A DNA stretch of 64,000 bases from Bog-473 sp963840245 (GTDB taxonomy: Bacteria > Actinomycetota > Acidimicrobiia > Acidimicrobiales > RAAP-2), in assembly GCA_963840245.1 (NCBI GenBank), contig CAWIYI010000022.1, positions 1 to 64,000 on the forward strand. The letters run 5' to 3'. The number at the start of each line of letters is the position of its first letter. Positions within the stretch are counted from its first letter, which is position 1. A program made the position numbers and the translations under genes. The notes beneath the pieces were generated by a model. That model saw only the letters and a list, made by a program, of their open reading frames with translations, was not told where the DNA came from and ran no database searches. Shown here one piece after another: positions 34,785 to 43,199 of the stretch.

Positions 34785-36004
34785 CAGACGGGGCCGATGC
34801 CGAGGGGCGCACTCGGCGTGAACGCCACGGGCATCTCCTCGATCCCCGAGATGAAGTTGGCCTTGCGGCGCGGCAGGGCAGCTCGCTCGGTGGCCAGTTG
34901 GAGGTCCGGGAGGCGGGCCAAGACGCGTTCGACCATGACCCGGAGCTCCAGGCGGGCCAGCTGGTTGCCCAGGCAGAAGTGCGCTCCGAAGCCGAATGCC
35001 ACGTGCGGGTTCGGGTTGCGGGTGATGTCGAAGGTGTCCGGGTCCTCGAAGACGGCCTCGTCGCGGTTGGCCGACGGATACAGGAGGAGGAGCTCCTGGC
35101 CGGCCTTGATCTGCGCTCCCGCCAGCTCGACGTCGCGGGTGGCCGTGCGGGCCATGTTCTTGATCGGCGAGACCCAGCGCAGCATCTCCTCGACCGCACC
35201 CGGCATCAGCCCGGCCGGGTCGGCCGACAAGCGCGCCACCTGGTCCGGATGGGCCAGCAGCTCCTCCACGCCCCCGCTGATGACGTGGCGGGTCGTCTCG
35301 TCGCCGCCGATCAGGATCAACAGTGTCTCGTGGACGAGCGAGTCGTCGTCGAGCGAGTCGCCGTCTATCTCGGCATGGCAGAGCACCCCGACGAGGTCGT
35401 CGCCGTTGCCACTGGTTCGCCGGTCCTCGAAGACCGGATGGATGTACTCCGAGTACTCGACGAACGCGTTCGTCGCGTTGACCATGGCGTCGGGGTCGGG
35501 GGAGCCCTGACCCTTGAGCATGTCGTCGGACCACCGCAGGAGGTCGTCGCGGTCGTCCGGCGCCACGCCGAGCATGTCGCCGATCATGATGATGGGCAGC
35601 GGTGCCGCGATGTCCCGGACGAAGTCGCAGCGGCCTTCAGCGCAGACCTTGTCGATGAGGGCGTCGCAGACCATCCGGAGCTTGTCCTCCATGGCCCGCA
35701 CCCGCTTGGGAGTGAAGCCCTCCGAGACGAGCCGTCGCCGGCGCACGTGCTCGGGCGCATCGAAGTCGATCATCATCGGCAGGGGCGGGAACTTGGGCCG
35801 GATGCCCGAGGCGTTGGAGAACGCCTCGGTGTCGACGGACGCCTCCTTGACGGCGGCGTAGCTCGCCGCGGCCCACAGGTCGTTCGGCTCGTCGTAGTAG
35901 ACCGGGGCGTTGGCCCGCATCCAGGCAAAGGCGTCGTGGGGCTCCCGGGCGAAGAAGGGGCCGCTCATCAGGTCGATCCCGAGATGTGCTGGTGCGGTGG
36001 TCAC
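34784..36004 (-). CDS. cytochrome P450
   Basis: A 406-residue P450 with the haem loop FGFGAHFCLGNQLARLE, the I-helix IGGDETTRHVISG and the ExxR motif in EEMLRW. The type resembles the CYP125/CYP142/CYP123 actinobacterial group, some of which oxidise sterols or fatty acids. Start GTG 36004 is set by TATCGT seven bases upstream; longer starts would run into the divergent sigR promoter. Co-translated with the SDR. Confidence 0.9.
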   Translation of the reverse strand: MTTAPAHLGIDLMSGPFFAREPHDAFAWMRANAPVYYDEPNDLWAAASYAAVKEASVDTEAFSNASGIRPKFPPLPMMIDFDAPEHVRRRRLVSEGFTPKRVRAMEDKLRMVCDALIDKVCAEGRCDFVRDIAAPLPIIMIGDMLGVAPDDRDDLLRWSDDMLKGQGSPDPDAMVNATNAFVEYSEYIHPVFEDRRTSGNGDDLVGVLCHAEIDGDSLDDDSLVHETLLILIGGDETTRHVISGGVEELLAHPDQVARLSADPAGLMPGAVEEMLRWVSPIKNMARTATRDVELAGAQIKAGQELLLLYPSANRDEAVFEDPDTFDITRNPNPHVAFGFGAHFCLGNQLARLELRVMVERVLARLPDLQLATERAALPRRKANFISGIEEMPVAFTPSAPLGIGPV

Positions 36005-36011
36005 GGCCGAG

Positions 36012-36035
36012 ACGATATCTCCGGGTGGATAGGGT
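36012..36035. promoter_or_regulatory. back-to-back leaderless promoters of P450 and sigR
   Basis: Only 37 bases separate the two start codons. Minus strand TATCGT (36012-36017) is seven bases before the P450 GTG; plus strand TAGGGT (36030-36035) is six bases before the sigR ATG. The -10 elements are 12 bases apart, so the two promoters should interfere. Confidence 0.55.
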
Positions 36036-36041
36036 TGTTCC

Positions 36042-36623
36042 ATGGCAGACCAGGCGACCTTCACCGACGTCGCCATGGAATTCATGCCCGGCCTCTATTC
36101 CGCCGCCCTCAGGATGACCCGCAACCGGGCCGACGCCGAGGACCTGGTGCAGGAGACCTATCTGAAGGCGTACCGCTCCTACGGCTCATTCACCGAGGGG
36201 ACCAACCTGCGGGCCTGGCTGTACCGCATCCTCACCAACACCTACATCAACAACTACCGGGCGGCCCAGCGGCGCCCGGAGGTGTCCGACGTCGAGGACG
36301 TCGAGGACCTCTATCTCTACAAACGGCTGGCCGGTTCGGGGGGCAGCGATCCCGGGCGATCGGCCGAGGACGAGGCGCTGGAGCGGTTCACCGACGAGGA
36401 CGTCAAGGCCGCGCTCGAGGCGCTGCCCGAGGCGTTCCGTATGGCCGTGCTCCTGGCTGACGTGGAGGGATTCAGCTACAAGGAGATCTCCGAGATCACC
36501 GATGTCCCCATCGGCACCGTCATGAGCAGGATCCACCGGGGAAGAAAGGCCCTCCAAAAGGCGTTGCACGATGTGGCTGAAGCGCGCGGCCTCGTCGGTA
36601 GCGTGCCGGGGTCGGGAGAATGA
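36042..36623 (+). CDS. sigR: ECF sigma factor, SigR/SigH (redox) type
   Basis: A 193-residue ECF sigma factor. Region 2 is about residues 12-85: MPGLYSAALRMTRNRADAED then LVQETYLKAYRSY. Region 4 is about 125-180: LPEAFRMAVLLADVEGFSYK then EISEITDVPIGTVMSRIHRG. The next gene is its zinc-binding anti-sigma factor, which marks it as the thiol-oxidative-stress type. It heads a 16-gene run ending with lysS. Confidence 0.9.
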   Translation: MADQATFTDVAMEFMPGLYSAALRMTRNRADAEDLVQETYLKAYRSYGSFTEGTNLRAWLYRILTNTYINNYRAAQRRPEVSDVEDVEDLYLYKRLAGSGGSDPGRSAEDEALERFTDEDVKAALEALPEAFRMAVLLADVEGFSYKEISEITDVPIGTVMSRIHRGRKALQKALHDVAEARGLVGSVPGSGE

Positions 36624-36940
36624 GCGAAGACGTGGACAAGAGCGAGCACACTGAGCGCGGGACCGTCGACGCGGGCGGCCTGTTCGGGGTGTCCGTCGAC
36701 TGCGAGGAAGCGGTGCACGAGCTGTACCACTATCTCGACGGTGAGCTGACGGAGGAGCGGCGCGAAGAGATCCGTGTCCACCTCGACTGGTGCGGGCCCT
36801 GCAGCGGTGCGGCTGCGTTCGAAGCGGAGTTGCGCAGGGTCATCGCCAACCGCTGCAAGGACCGGGTGCCCGAGAGCCTCATGCGGCGCGTGGCCGAGGC
36901 AATCGACGAAGAAAGCCGACAGCACCACGGCGAGCACTGA
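36620..36940 (+). CDS. rsrA: zinc-binding anti-sigma factor, RsrA type
   Basis: A 106-residue ZAS anti-sigma factor. Cys in VDCEEAV and the H-x3-C-x2-C in VHLDWCGPC form the zinc/redox centre; disulfide formation would free SigR. The ATG overlaps the sigR stop (ATGA), the usual arrangement for sigma/anti-sigma balance. Confidence 0.88.
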   Translation: MSEDVDKSEHTERGTVDAGGLFGVSVDCEEAVHELYHYLDGELTEERREEIRVHLDWCGPCSGAAAFEAELRRVIANRCKDRVPESLMRRVAEAIDEESRQHHGEH

Positions 36941-36983
36941 CGTCTCGCCGACGAACCCGGAAGCCGTCACCGACCCTCCGGCC

Positions 36984-38036
36984 ATGGTGGACTGGGCCCT
37001 GGCCCAGCGAGTGGCGGCGCGCGCCCTCATTCTCAAGCCCGCACCCGCGACGTACCGCTCCCGCGATCTGCAGGGCCAGTTCGACGACCTGACGGCGCGG
37101 GCGGAGACGTTGGTGAGCGAGGCCACCGGACTGCACTCGGCCCACGGCACGGCGAGGGCCAAGGTGACCGACCGCAGCGATTGGGCCGCCGCCAACGTGC
37201 GGTCCGTGGAGCGTCTCGTGGGGCCCGCCATGCTGGAGCTGCAGGCCAAGCGCGGGGCCAAGTTCGGGGGCCCGTCCCTCGTCGTCGGCCGCGCCGTCGC
37301 CGGGACGCAGCTCGGCCTGATGCTCGCGTACATGGCGACACGGGTGCTCGGCCAGTACGACTTGTTGATCAACGACGAGGCGCCCGAGGACCAGGACCTG
37401 GTCTCCTACGTCGGCCCGAACATCGTCGCGGTCGAAGCGCAGTACGGGTTCGAGCCGAGCGAGTTCCGCCTGTGGCTCGCGCTGCACGAGGTGACCCACC
37501 GCCTGCAGTTCACCGCCGTGCCGTGGCTGCGCGACCACTTCGTCGGCCTGGTCACCCAGTTGCTGGGCCCGCTCTCGGGCGATCCGGCCGGGTTGGCCGA
37601 GATGGTGCGCCGGGCCGCGGTCGAGCTGCGGGCCGGGCGCAACCCCACCAACGACGGCGGCGTGGTCGGCATGCTGGCCACCCCGGAGCAGCGGCTCGCC
37701 CTGTCGAAGATCTCCGGGATGATGAGCCTGCTCGAGGGCCACGGCGACGTCACGATGGACCGGGCGGGGGCCGGCGAGGTGCCCGGGGCGGCGCACTTCT
37801 CCCAGGTGCTGCACGAGCGCCGGACCCAGGCGCGGGGGCTGGCCAAGCTGATGTCGAAACTCCTGGGCCTCGACGCCAAGATGCGCCAGTACGCCGAGGG
37901 TGAGCGTTTCGTCGAGTCGGTCGAGGCCGCCGGCGGGGCGGCGCTGCTGGCCCGCGTGTGGGAGGGGCCCGAGTGGCTTCCCACTCTCGAGGAGATCCGC
38001 GAGCCGGCGGCCTGGGTGGCCCGAGCCGGTGGCTGA
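36984..38036 (+). CDS. zinc-dependent metalloprotease family protein (F420-associated, DUF2342 type)
   Basis: A 350-residue protein of the actinobacterial family named 'coenzyme F420 biosynthesis associated' or 'zinc-dependent metalloprotease'. The zincin motif is H-E-x-x-H in LALHEVTHRLQF, with a downstream acidic LLEGHGDVTMD as the possible third ligand. Substrate and role are unknown. ATG 36984 is the first possible start in frame after the anti-sigma gene; no clear ribosome site. In actinobacteria this gene usually stands right before tilS, as here. Confidence 0.85.
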   Translation: MVDWALAQRVAARALILKPAPATYRSRDLQGQFDDLTARAETLVSEATGLHSAHGTARAKVTDRSDWAAANVRSVERLVGPAMLELQAKRGAKFGGPSLVVGRAVAGTQLGLMLAYMATRVLGQYDLLINDEAPEDQDLVSYVGPNIVAVEAQYGFEPSEFRLWLALHEVTHRLQFTAVPWLRDHFVGLVTQLLGPLSGDPAGLAEMVRRAAVELRAGRNPTNDGGVVGMLATPEQRLALSKISGMMSLLEGHGDVTMDRAGAGEVPGAAHFSQVLHERRTQARGLAKLMSKLLGLDAKMRQYAEGERFVESVEAAGGAALLARVWEGPEWLPTLEEIREPAAWVARAGG

Positions 38037-39528
38037 GGGGGGCTCGACCCTTCCCCCCACCCTCGTCCTCGACCTGCTGAGCCGGTGCGCCTTCCCGGCA
38101 GCGGGCGCCCCGTTGGCCTGCGCGGTGTCGGGGGGTGCCGACTCGCTCGCCCTGCTCGTCCTGGCCACCGCCGCCGGGTGCGACGTCACCGCGATCCACG
38201 TCGACCACGGCCTGCGAGCCGGCTCGGCGGCCGAGGCCCAGGTGGTGCTGGGCGCGGCGGCACGGCTCGGCGCCCGCTTCGAGAGCCACCGGGTCTCCGT
38301 GCGCAGCGGGCCGAACCTCGAGGCCCGGGCCAGGGCGGCCCGCTTCTCCGTGTTGCCGGCGGACGTGGCGACCGGGCACACCATGGACGACCAGGCGGAG
38401 ACGATCCTGATCAACCTGCTGCGCGGCGCCGGGGCCGACGGGTTGGCGGGCATGGAACCGGGTGGCCGGCACCCGCTGCTCGCCCTGCGCCGCAGCGAGA
38501 CCCACGCACTGTGCGCCGCGGTGGGCCTTACGCCCGTGTGCGACGAGAGCAATGCCGACCCCGCGTTCGTCCGGAACCGGGTGCGCCACGAGCTGCTCCC
38601 ACTCTGCGCGGAGGTGGCGGGTCGCGACCCCGTCCCGTTGTTGGCCCGGCAGGCCGGGGTGCTGCGCGCCGAGGTCGCGCTCCTGGACACGCTGGCGGCC
38701 CTGGTGCTGCCTGACCCCGCGGAGGCCCGGGCGGTGGCCGCGGCGGAACCGGCGCTGGCCCGCCGGGCCCTGCGGCGGTGGTTGCGGGAGGCCGGCGGCA
38801 CCGGGCACCCGCCGTCGCTGGCCGAGGTCGATCGCACCCTGGCCGTCGCCGCGGGCGCGGCCGTGGGGACCGAGCTGGCGGGGGGCCGGCGGGTGCGCCG
38901 TTCGGGCGGCCGGCTCCGGGTCGAGCCGGGACGACGCTCCGGTAGTGTCACGCCGGTGACCCTCGACGAGTCCGGAGCGGGCGTCCCGTCCTGGGCTGCG
39001 GCGGACGTGGGACCGGTGTTGGTCGACGCCGAGAGCCTGGCGGTGCGGGTGGCCGAGCTCGGTGCCGAGATCACGGAGGACTACGCCGGGGATCCACCGC
39101 TGCTGGTAGCCGTGCTCAAGGGCGCCATGCTCTTCATGAGCGACCTCTGCCGGGCCATCGCCCTGCCGGTCGACGTCGACTTCATGGCCGTGTCCTCCTA
39201 CGGCAGCGCCACGAAGACGTCGGGGGTGGTGCGCATCGTCAAGGACCTCGACTCCGAGCTCGAGGGTCGTCACGTGCTGGTCGTGGAGGACATCATCGAC
39301 AGCGGCCTGACGTTGAACTACCTCCGGCGCTACCTCACGGCCCGCCAGCCCGAGAGCGTGGAGATCTGCGCGCTCCTGGTGAAGGAGGGCGAGCAACGGG
39401 TCGACCTCGACCTGCGCTACATCGGGTTCTCCATCCCGCCCGAGTTCGTGGTGGGCTACGGCCTCGACGTGGACGAGCGCTACCGGAACCTGAGCGGAGT
39501 CCATCGCTACAAGGGAGCAGAACAGTGA
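38029..39528 (+). CDS. tilS-hpt: TilS-Hpt fusion: tRNA(Ile)-lysidine synthetase and hypoxanthine phosphoribosyltransferase
   Basis: One open frame of 499 residues. The N-terminal part (1 to about 305) is TilS, which makes lysidine at C34 of tRNA-Ile(CAU): PP-loop SGGADSLALLV, HVDHGLRAGSA and DESNADPAFVRNRVRHELLP. The C-terminal part (about 310-499) is hypoxanthine/guanine phosphoribosyltransferase: LLVAVLKGAMLFMSDL and the PRPP loop VLVVEDIIDSGLTL. GTG 38029 overlaps the metalloprotease gene. No stop lies between the two domains, but a TAGTGT element seven bases before GTG 38956 suggests Hpt is also made alone. Confidence 0.87.
   Translation: MAEGGSTLPPTLVLDLLSRCAFPAAGAPLACAVSGGADSLALLVLATAAGCDVTAIHVDHGLRAGSAAEAQVVLGAAARLGARFESHRVSVRSGPNLEARARAARFSVLPADVATGHTMDDQAETILINLLRGAGADGLAGMEPGGRHPLLALRRSETHALCAAVGLTPVCDESNADPAFVRNRVRHELLPLCAEVAGRDPVPLLARQAGVLRAEVALLDTLAALVLPDPAEARAVAAAEPALARRALRRWLREAGGTGHPPSLAEVDRTLAVAAGAAVGTELAGGRRVRRSGGRLRVEPGRRSGSVTPVTLDESGAGVPSWAAADVGPVLVDAESLAVRVAELGAEITEDYAGDPPLLVAVLKGAMLFMSDLCRAIALPVDVDFMAVSSYGSATKTSGVVRIVKDLDSELEGRHVLVVEDIIDSGLTLNYLRRYLTARQPESVEICALLVKEGEQRVDLDLRYIGFSIPPEFVVGYGLDVDERYRNLSGVHRYKGAEQ
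38943..38948 (+). promoter_or_regulatory. internal -10 element TAGTGT for separate hpt
   Basis: TAGTGT, seven bases, then in-frame GTG 38956, which would start an Hpt of 190 residues (VTLDESGAGVPSW...), the normal length of free Hpt. Confidence 0.5.
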
Positions 39529-40094
39529 GTGTCGACGTCGAACGGGTGCGGGCGGCCGTCTCCGAGCTGTTGATCGCGATCGGGGAGGATCCCGGCCGGG
39601 ACGGCCTGCAGGCCACTCCCGTGCGCGTGGCGTCCATGTACGAGGAGCTCTTCTCCGGCCTGCACGACGATCCCGCCCGTCATCTGGAGGTCACCTTCGC
39701 GGCGGAGCACGACGAGATGGTGATGGTGCGCGACATCCCGTTCGCATCGCTGTGCGAGCACCATCTGGTGCCGTTCCTCGGCAAGGCCCATGTCGCCTAC
39801 ATCCCGGCCGAGGACGGCCGCATCACCGGCCTGTCAAAGCTGGCCCGGCTGGTCGACGGCTTCGCCCGACGGCTGCAGGTGCAGGAACGGATGACGACGC
39901 AGATCGCGGACGCCATCGCCTCGGTCCTGTCACCCCGCGGCGTGCTCGTCGTCCTTGAGGCCGAGCACCTGTGCATGTCGATGCGGGGGGTCAAGAAACC
40001 CGGCACGGTCACGGTGACCTCGTCGGTGCGCGGCCTCTTCCGCTCCGACGTCGCCACCCGGGCGGAGGCCATGCAGTTCATCCGGGGGCACTGA
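39525..40094 (+). CDS. folE: GTP cyclohydrolase I
   Basis: A 189-residue GTP cyclohydrolase I, first step of tetrahydrofolate synthesis (GTP to dihydroneopterin triphosphate). Zinc ligands in ASLCEHHLVPF and HLCMSMRGV; catalytic region GLSKLARLVDGFARR. GTG 39525 overlaps the hpt stop. In many actinobacteria ftsH lies between hpt and folE; it is missing here. Confidence 0.95.
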   Translation: MSVDVERVRAAVSELLIAIGEDPGRDGLQATPVRVASMYEELFSGLHDDPARHLEVTFAAEHDEMVMVRDIPFASLCEHHLVPFLGKAHVAYIPAEDGRITGLSKLARLVDGFARRLQVQERMTTQIADAIASVLSPRGVLVVLEAEHLCMSMRGVKKPGTVTVTSSVRGLFRSDVATRAEAMQFIRGH

Positions 40095-40099
40095 GACCG

Positions 40100-40933
40100 G
40101 TGCCCCCGGGCCCCGGGCGGCCCCTCGTGATGGGCGTGCTCAACGTGACGCCCGATTCCTTCTCGGACGGTGGTCGCTACGTCACCCTCGAGACCGCCGT
40201 GGCCCGGGGTCTCGAGATGATGGACGCCGGGGCCGACGTGATCGATGTGGGCGGAGAGTCGTCGCGGCCAGGGGCCGAACCCGTCCCGGTCGACGTCGAG
40301 CTGGCGCGCGTGGTGCCGGTCGTCGAGGCCCTGGCCGGCGCCGTCCGGCGCAGCGGGCGCCACGTTCGGGTCTCGGTGGACACCGTCAAGCCCGAGGTGG
40401 CCACGGCCGCGGTCGGGGTGGGTGCGAGCCTCGTGAACGACATCTCGGCCTCACTGTGGGAGGTGGCGGCCGAGGCCGGGGCCGGCTGGGTGGCCATGCA
40501 CATGCAGGGGCGGCCGCGCACCATGCAGGAAGACCCGCGGTACGAGGACGTGGTCGGCGAGGTGCGGACCTTCGTGCTCGAGCGCGCCCGGCGGGCGCTG
40601 GCGGCCGGAGTGGGCGAGGTCTGGGTCGACCCGGGCATCGGGTTCGGCAAGACGCCGGCCCACAACGTGTCGCTGCTGCGGCATCTGCCGGGCCTGGTGG
40701 AGGCGGCCTCCGGCGCCGGCTGCGCCGGGGTGGCGCTGGGGACGAGCCGCAAGCGCTTCCTCGGGATACTGGCGGCGGGCCCGGGGGCACCCGATCCCGC
40801 CCCGGTGGAGGAGCGGGGCGAAGGATCGCTGGCCACGGAGGCCGCAGCCCTGGTGGCGGGGGTGGGGATGCTGCGGGTCCACGATGTGGCGGCGACGGTG
40901 CAGATGGCACGGCTGTATGGTCCTGCCGCATGA
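40100..40933 (+). CDS. folP: dihydropteroate synthase
   Basis: A 277-residue DHPS that joins p-aminobenzoate with dihydropterin pyrophosphate. Motifs: MGVLNVTPDSFSDGG, DVGGESSRPGAEPVP, SVDTVKPEVA, LVNDISA, DPGIGFGKT and GTSRKRFLG. GTG 40100 lies five bases after the folE stop; the frame upstream lies inside folE. Its substrate pABA may come from the CADD-like protein at 25.6 kb. Confidence 0.95.
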   Translation: MPPGPGRPLVMGVLNVTPDSFSDGGRYVTLETAVARGLEMMDAGADVIDVGGESSRPGAEPVPVDVELARVVPVVEALAGAVRRSGRHVRVSVDTVKPEVATAAVGVGASLVNDISASLWEVAAEAGAGWVAMHMQGRPRTMQEDPRYEDVVGEVRTFVLERARRALAAGVGEVWVDPGIGFGKTPAHNVSLLRHLPGLVEAASGAGCAGVALGTSRKRFLGILAAGPGAPDPAPVEERGEGSLATEAAALVAGVGMLRVHDVAATVQMARLYGPAA

Positions 40934-41445
40934 AGGGCAAGTGGGCCGCCGGCATCCCGCCGCGCAACTTCACCTGGGTCATCACGGACCACCTGGCCGT
41001 CAGTGAGCGGCCGGGCGGGTTCGCGGTCAACCACCGCCGCGTGCGCCGCCAGGAGGAGATCATCTGGCTGCGTGTCCAGGGGTTCGGGCGCGTCGTCTCG
41101 CTGTTGCCCTCGCCCCACAACCTGGCCGCGTACGACGAGGAGGGGCTGGCCTGGGCCCACTACCCGCTCGAGCGCTCCGGGGACCCGCGTCCCGTTCTGG
41201 CCCTTTGTTACCGGGACATCGACGAGTCACTGGGCGCCGGGCTGCGGATCCTGGTGCACCAGGACGAGTTGGGCGACCGGGTCATGGGTGTGGTGGCCGG
41301 GTACCTGGTCTGGTCGGAGCGCATAGGGAACCAACCCCAGGCCGTGGCGCTGGTCGAGCACGTGGTGGGGCACGCCATGGGCGAGCCCGGCCGCGAGCTG
41401 CTCTCGGAGCTGGAGGGCATGCCGACGCGCGGTCAGCTGCGGTGA
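40930..41445 (+). CDS. pseudophosphatase-like protein in the folate operon
   Basis: A 171-residue protein between folP and folB, overlapping both by four bases. The order VVSLLPSPHNLAAYDEEGLA then WAHYPL, ILVHQDELGDRVMG, VVAGYLVWSERIGNQPQAV resembles a dual-specificity phosphatase core. In the P-loop the HC-x5-R motif reads HQ-x5-R (H110, Q111, R117): the nucleophilic cysteine is replaced by glutamine. So it is probably a catalytically inactive DSP-like protein that binds rather than cleaves a phosphoester. Not recognised as a named folate enzyme. Confidence 0.6.
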   Translation: MKGKWAAGIPPRNFTWVITDHLAVSERPGGFAVNHRRVRRQEEIIWLRVQGFGRVVSLLPSPHNLAAYDEEGLAWAHYPLERSGDPRPVLALCYRDIDESLGAGLRILVHQDELGDRVMGVVAGYLVWSERIGNQPQAVALVEHVVGHAMGEPGRELLSELEGMPTRGQLR

Positions 41446-41804
41446 CCGACAGGATCGAGATCCGTGACCTCCGGGTGACGGGGACCCACGGCGTGCTTCC
41501 CGAGGAACGGGAGCGGGCGCAGCCCTTCTCGGTCGACATCGTGGCGTGGGTGGACATGGAGGCGGCCCAGCAGAGCGACGACCTGGCCGACACGGTGGAC
41601 TACGGGGCCCTGGCCCAGGCCGCGGCCGACGTCGTGGGCGGGCGTTCCTATCGCCTGCTCGAGGCGCTGGCCGGCCGCCTGGCCAGCGCACTGCTGATTT
41701 TGGATCCCCGTCTGGAGGCGGTCGAGGTGACGGTGCGCAAGTTGCACCCGCCGCTGGCCCTCGACGTGGGCTCGACCGGGGTCAGGGTGCGGCGCGCCCG
41801 CTGA
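41442..41804 (+). CDS. folB: dihydroneopterin aldolase
   Basis: A 120-residue FolB converting dihydroneopterin to hydroxymethyl-dihydropterin. Motifs: IRDLRVTGTHGVLPEERERA with the conserved Glu, DTVDYGALA, and VRKLHPPL near the C-terminus with the catalytic Lys. GTG 41442 overlaps the upstream stop; the stop overlaps folK (TGATG). Confidence 0.93.
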   Translation: MTDRIEIRDLRVTGTHGVLPEERERAQPFSVDIVAWVDMEAAQQSDDLADTVDYGALAQAAADVVGGRSYRLLEALAGRLASALLILDPRLEAVEVTVRKLHPPLALDVGSTGVRVRRAR

Positions 41805-42286
41805 TGGCCGGGCCGGCACCCCCGCCGTGGCGTGCCTTCATCGGGCTGGGCTCGAACCTGGGGGACCGGCGGGCGCTGCTGCGCCAGGCGGTGGAGGGCC
41901 TGGAAGCCGCCGGCGACGTCGTCGGCGTCTCACCGCTCTACGAGACCGATCCCGTCGGCGGCCCGGAGGGGCAGGGCCCCTATCTCAACCTGGTGGTCGA
42001 GCTGTCCACATCCGACACGCCCCGCCGGCTCCTCGAGCGCTGCCGTGCCCTCGAGGCGGCGGCCGGGCGGGTGCGCACGGTGCGCTGGGGCCCGCGGACC
42101 CTCGATGCCGACCTGCTCTTGGTGGAGGGATGGCAGGTGGACGAGGACGACCTCACCGTCCCGCACCCGCGCCTCTGGGAGCGCCGCTTCGTGGTGCAGC
42201 CCCTGGCGGACCTGGCCCCCGACCTCGTGACATCGGAGCAGCTGATGGGCGCTGGTGGAAAGGTCGTCTCTGTGGGTAGTCTTTAG
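41804..42286 (+). CDS. folK: hydroxymethyl-dihydropterin pyrophosphokinase
   Basis: A 160-residue HPPK that activates hydroxymethyl-dihydropterin with ATP for FolP. Motifs: IGLGSNLGDRRALLRQA, PYLNLVVEL, RWGPRTLDADLLL and VPHPRLWERRFVVQPL. ATG 41804 shares one base with the folB stop. Followed by a 69-base gap, the largest inside the cofactor gene run. Confidence 0.94.
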   Translation: MAGPAPPPWRAFIGLGSNLGDRRALLRQAVEGLEAAGDVVGVSPLYETDPVGGPEGQGPYLNLVVELSTSDTPRRLLERCRALEAAAGRVRTVRWGPRTLDADLLLVEGWQVDEDDLTVPHPRLWERRFVVQPLADLAPDLVTSEQLMGAGGKVVSVGSL

Positions 42287-42355
42287 GCGTCGTTATCTTC
42301 GATCGTCTGTAGGCGAACGGCACCCGAGAGGGGCTGGAACGCCGAAGGAGGTCAG

Positions 42356-43189
42356 ATGCACTCCATCCGGATCATCGGTCCCGGTCGGGCCGGCACGTCT
42401 CTCGCCGCGGCGCTCTCGGCGCGCGGCTGGGCGTTCGCCGGCTTTCTCGGGCGCCACGACGAGGTCGGCCGCGCCGCGGAAGGCGTGGACCTGCTCGTCA
42501 TCGCCACGCCCGACGACGCGGTCGCCGAAGTTGCGGCCGCGGTCAGGCCCGTCCCGGGGACCACCGTGGTCCACCTGTCCGGCTCGCTCGGGCTGGACGC
42601 GCTGGCGCCGCATCGCCTACGGGCGGCGGTGCACCCCCTGGTGCCGCTGCCCAACGGCGAGGTCGGCGCCGCCCGCCTGTGCTCGGGCGTGACGTTTGCC
42701 GTGGCCGGCGCCCCGATGGCGCGGGACTTGGTGGCCTGCCTCGGTGGCCGGGTGGTCGAGGTGGCCGACGGGGACCGGGCGGCCTACCACGCCGCCGCCT
42801 GCATCGCGGCCAATCACGTGGTGGCGCTCCTCGGCCAGGTGGAGCGGGTCGCCGCCTCCGTAGGGCTGGATCTCGAGTCGTTCCTCCCGCTGACCCGGGC
42901 TGCCGTCGACGACGTGGCGGCGCTGGGGGCCGGCCCCGCGCTGACCGGCCCGGCCCGACGCGGCGACTGGGCGACGCTCAGCCGCCATCTCGACGCCCTG
43001 CCCGAGTCCGAGCGCGCCGGTTACCAGGCCGGGGCGGCGCTGGCCACCCGCCTGGCCCAGGCGGACACCACCTCCTCGGACGCCGCCGCCTCTGACGCAA
43101 CCTCCTCGGACGTCACAGCCTCGGACGCCACCGCCTCGGACGCCACCGCCTCGGACGCCACCGCGCCGGCCGAGCCGGCGGCGGTGTAG
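42356..43189 (+). CDS. Rossmann-fold/DUF2520 oxidoreductase-like protein
   Basis: A 277-residue protein: NAD(P)-binding Rossmann domain (IRIIGPGRAGTSLAAALSAR) and DUF2520 domain (about 120-245, AYHAAACIAANHVVALLGQV). It resembles ketopantoate reductase and sits before panC, so it may be the missing ketopantoate reductase of this pantothenate cluster; this is inferred from context. GGAGGTC precedes ATG 42356. The C-terminal 30 residues are low-complexity Ala/Ser/Asp/Thr repeats (ATASD units). Confidence 0.8.
   Translation: MHSIRIIGPGRAGTSLAAALSARGWAFAGFLGRHDEVGRAAEGVDLLVIATPDDAVAEVAAAVRPVPGTTVVHLSGSLGLDALAPHRLRAAVHPLVPLPNGEVGAARLCSGVTFAVAGAPMARDLVACLGGRVVEVADGDRAAYHAAACIAANHVVALLGQVERVAASVGLDLESFLPLTRAAVDDVAALGAGPALTGPARRGDWATLSRHLDALPESERAGYQAGAALATRLAQADTTSSDAAASDATSSDVTASDATASDATASDATAPAEPAAV
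43068..43162 (+). repeat. imperfect 15-base coding repeat (ATASD units)
   Basis: About six imperfect copies of a 15-base unit based on GCCTCGGACGCCACC at the 3' end of the DUF2520 gene, the last three identical. It encodes a repetitive Ala-Thr-Ala-Ser-Asp tail. Copy number may vary between strains without shifting the frame. Confidence 0.85.
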
Positions 43190-43199
43190 GGGAGCGACC

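Noticed and set aside
34784..34786. Biosynthetic gene cluster around the P450 and SDR
   Set aside because: Only two co-translated enzymes; neighbours are zinc uptake and sigR, with no scaffold-forming enzyme.
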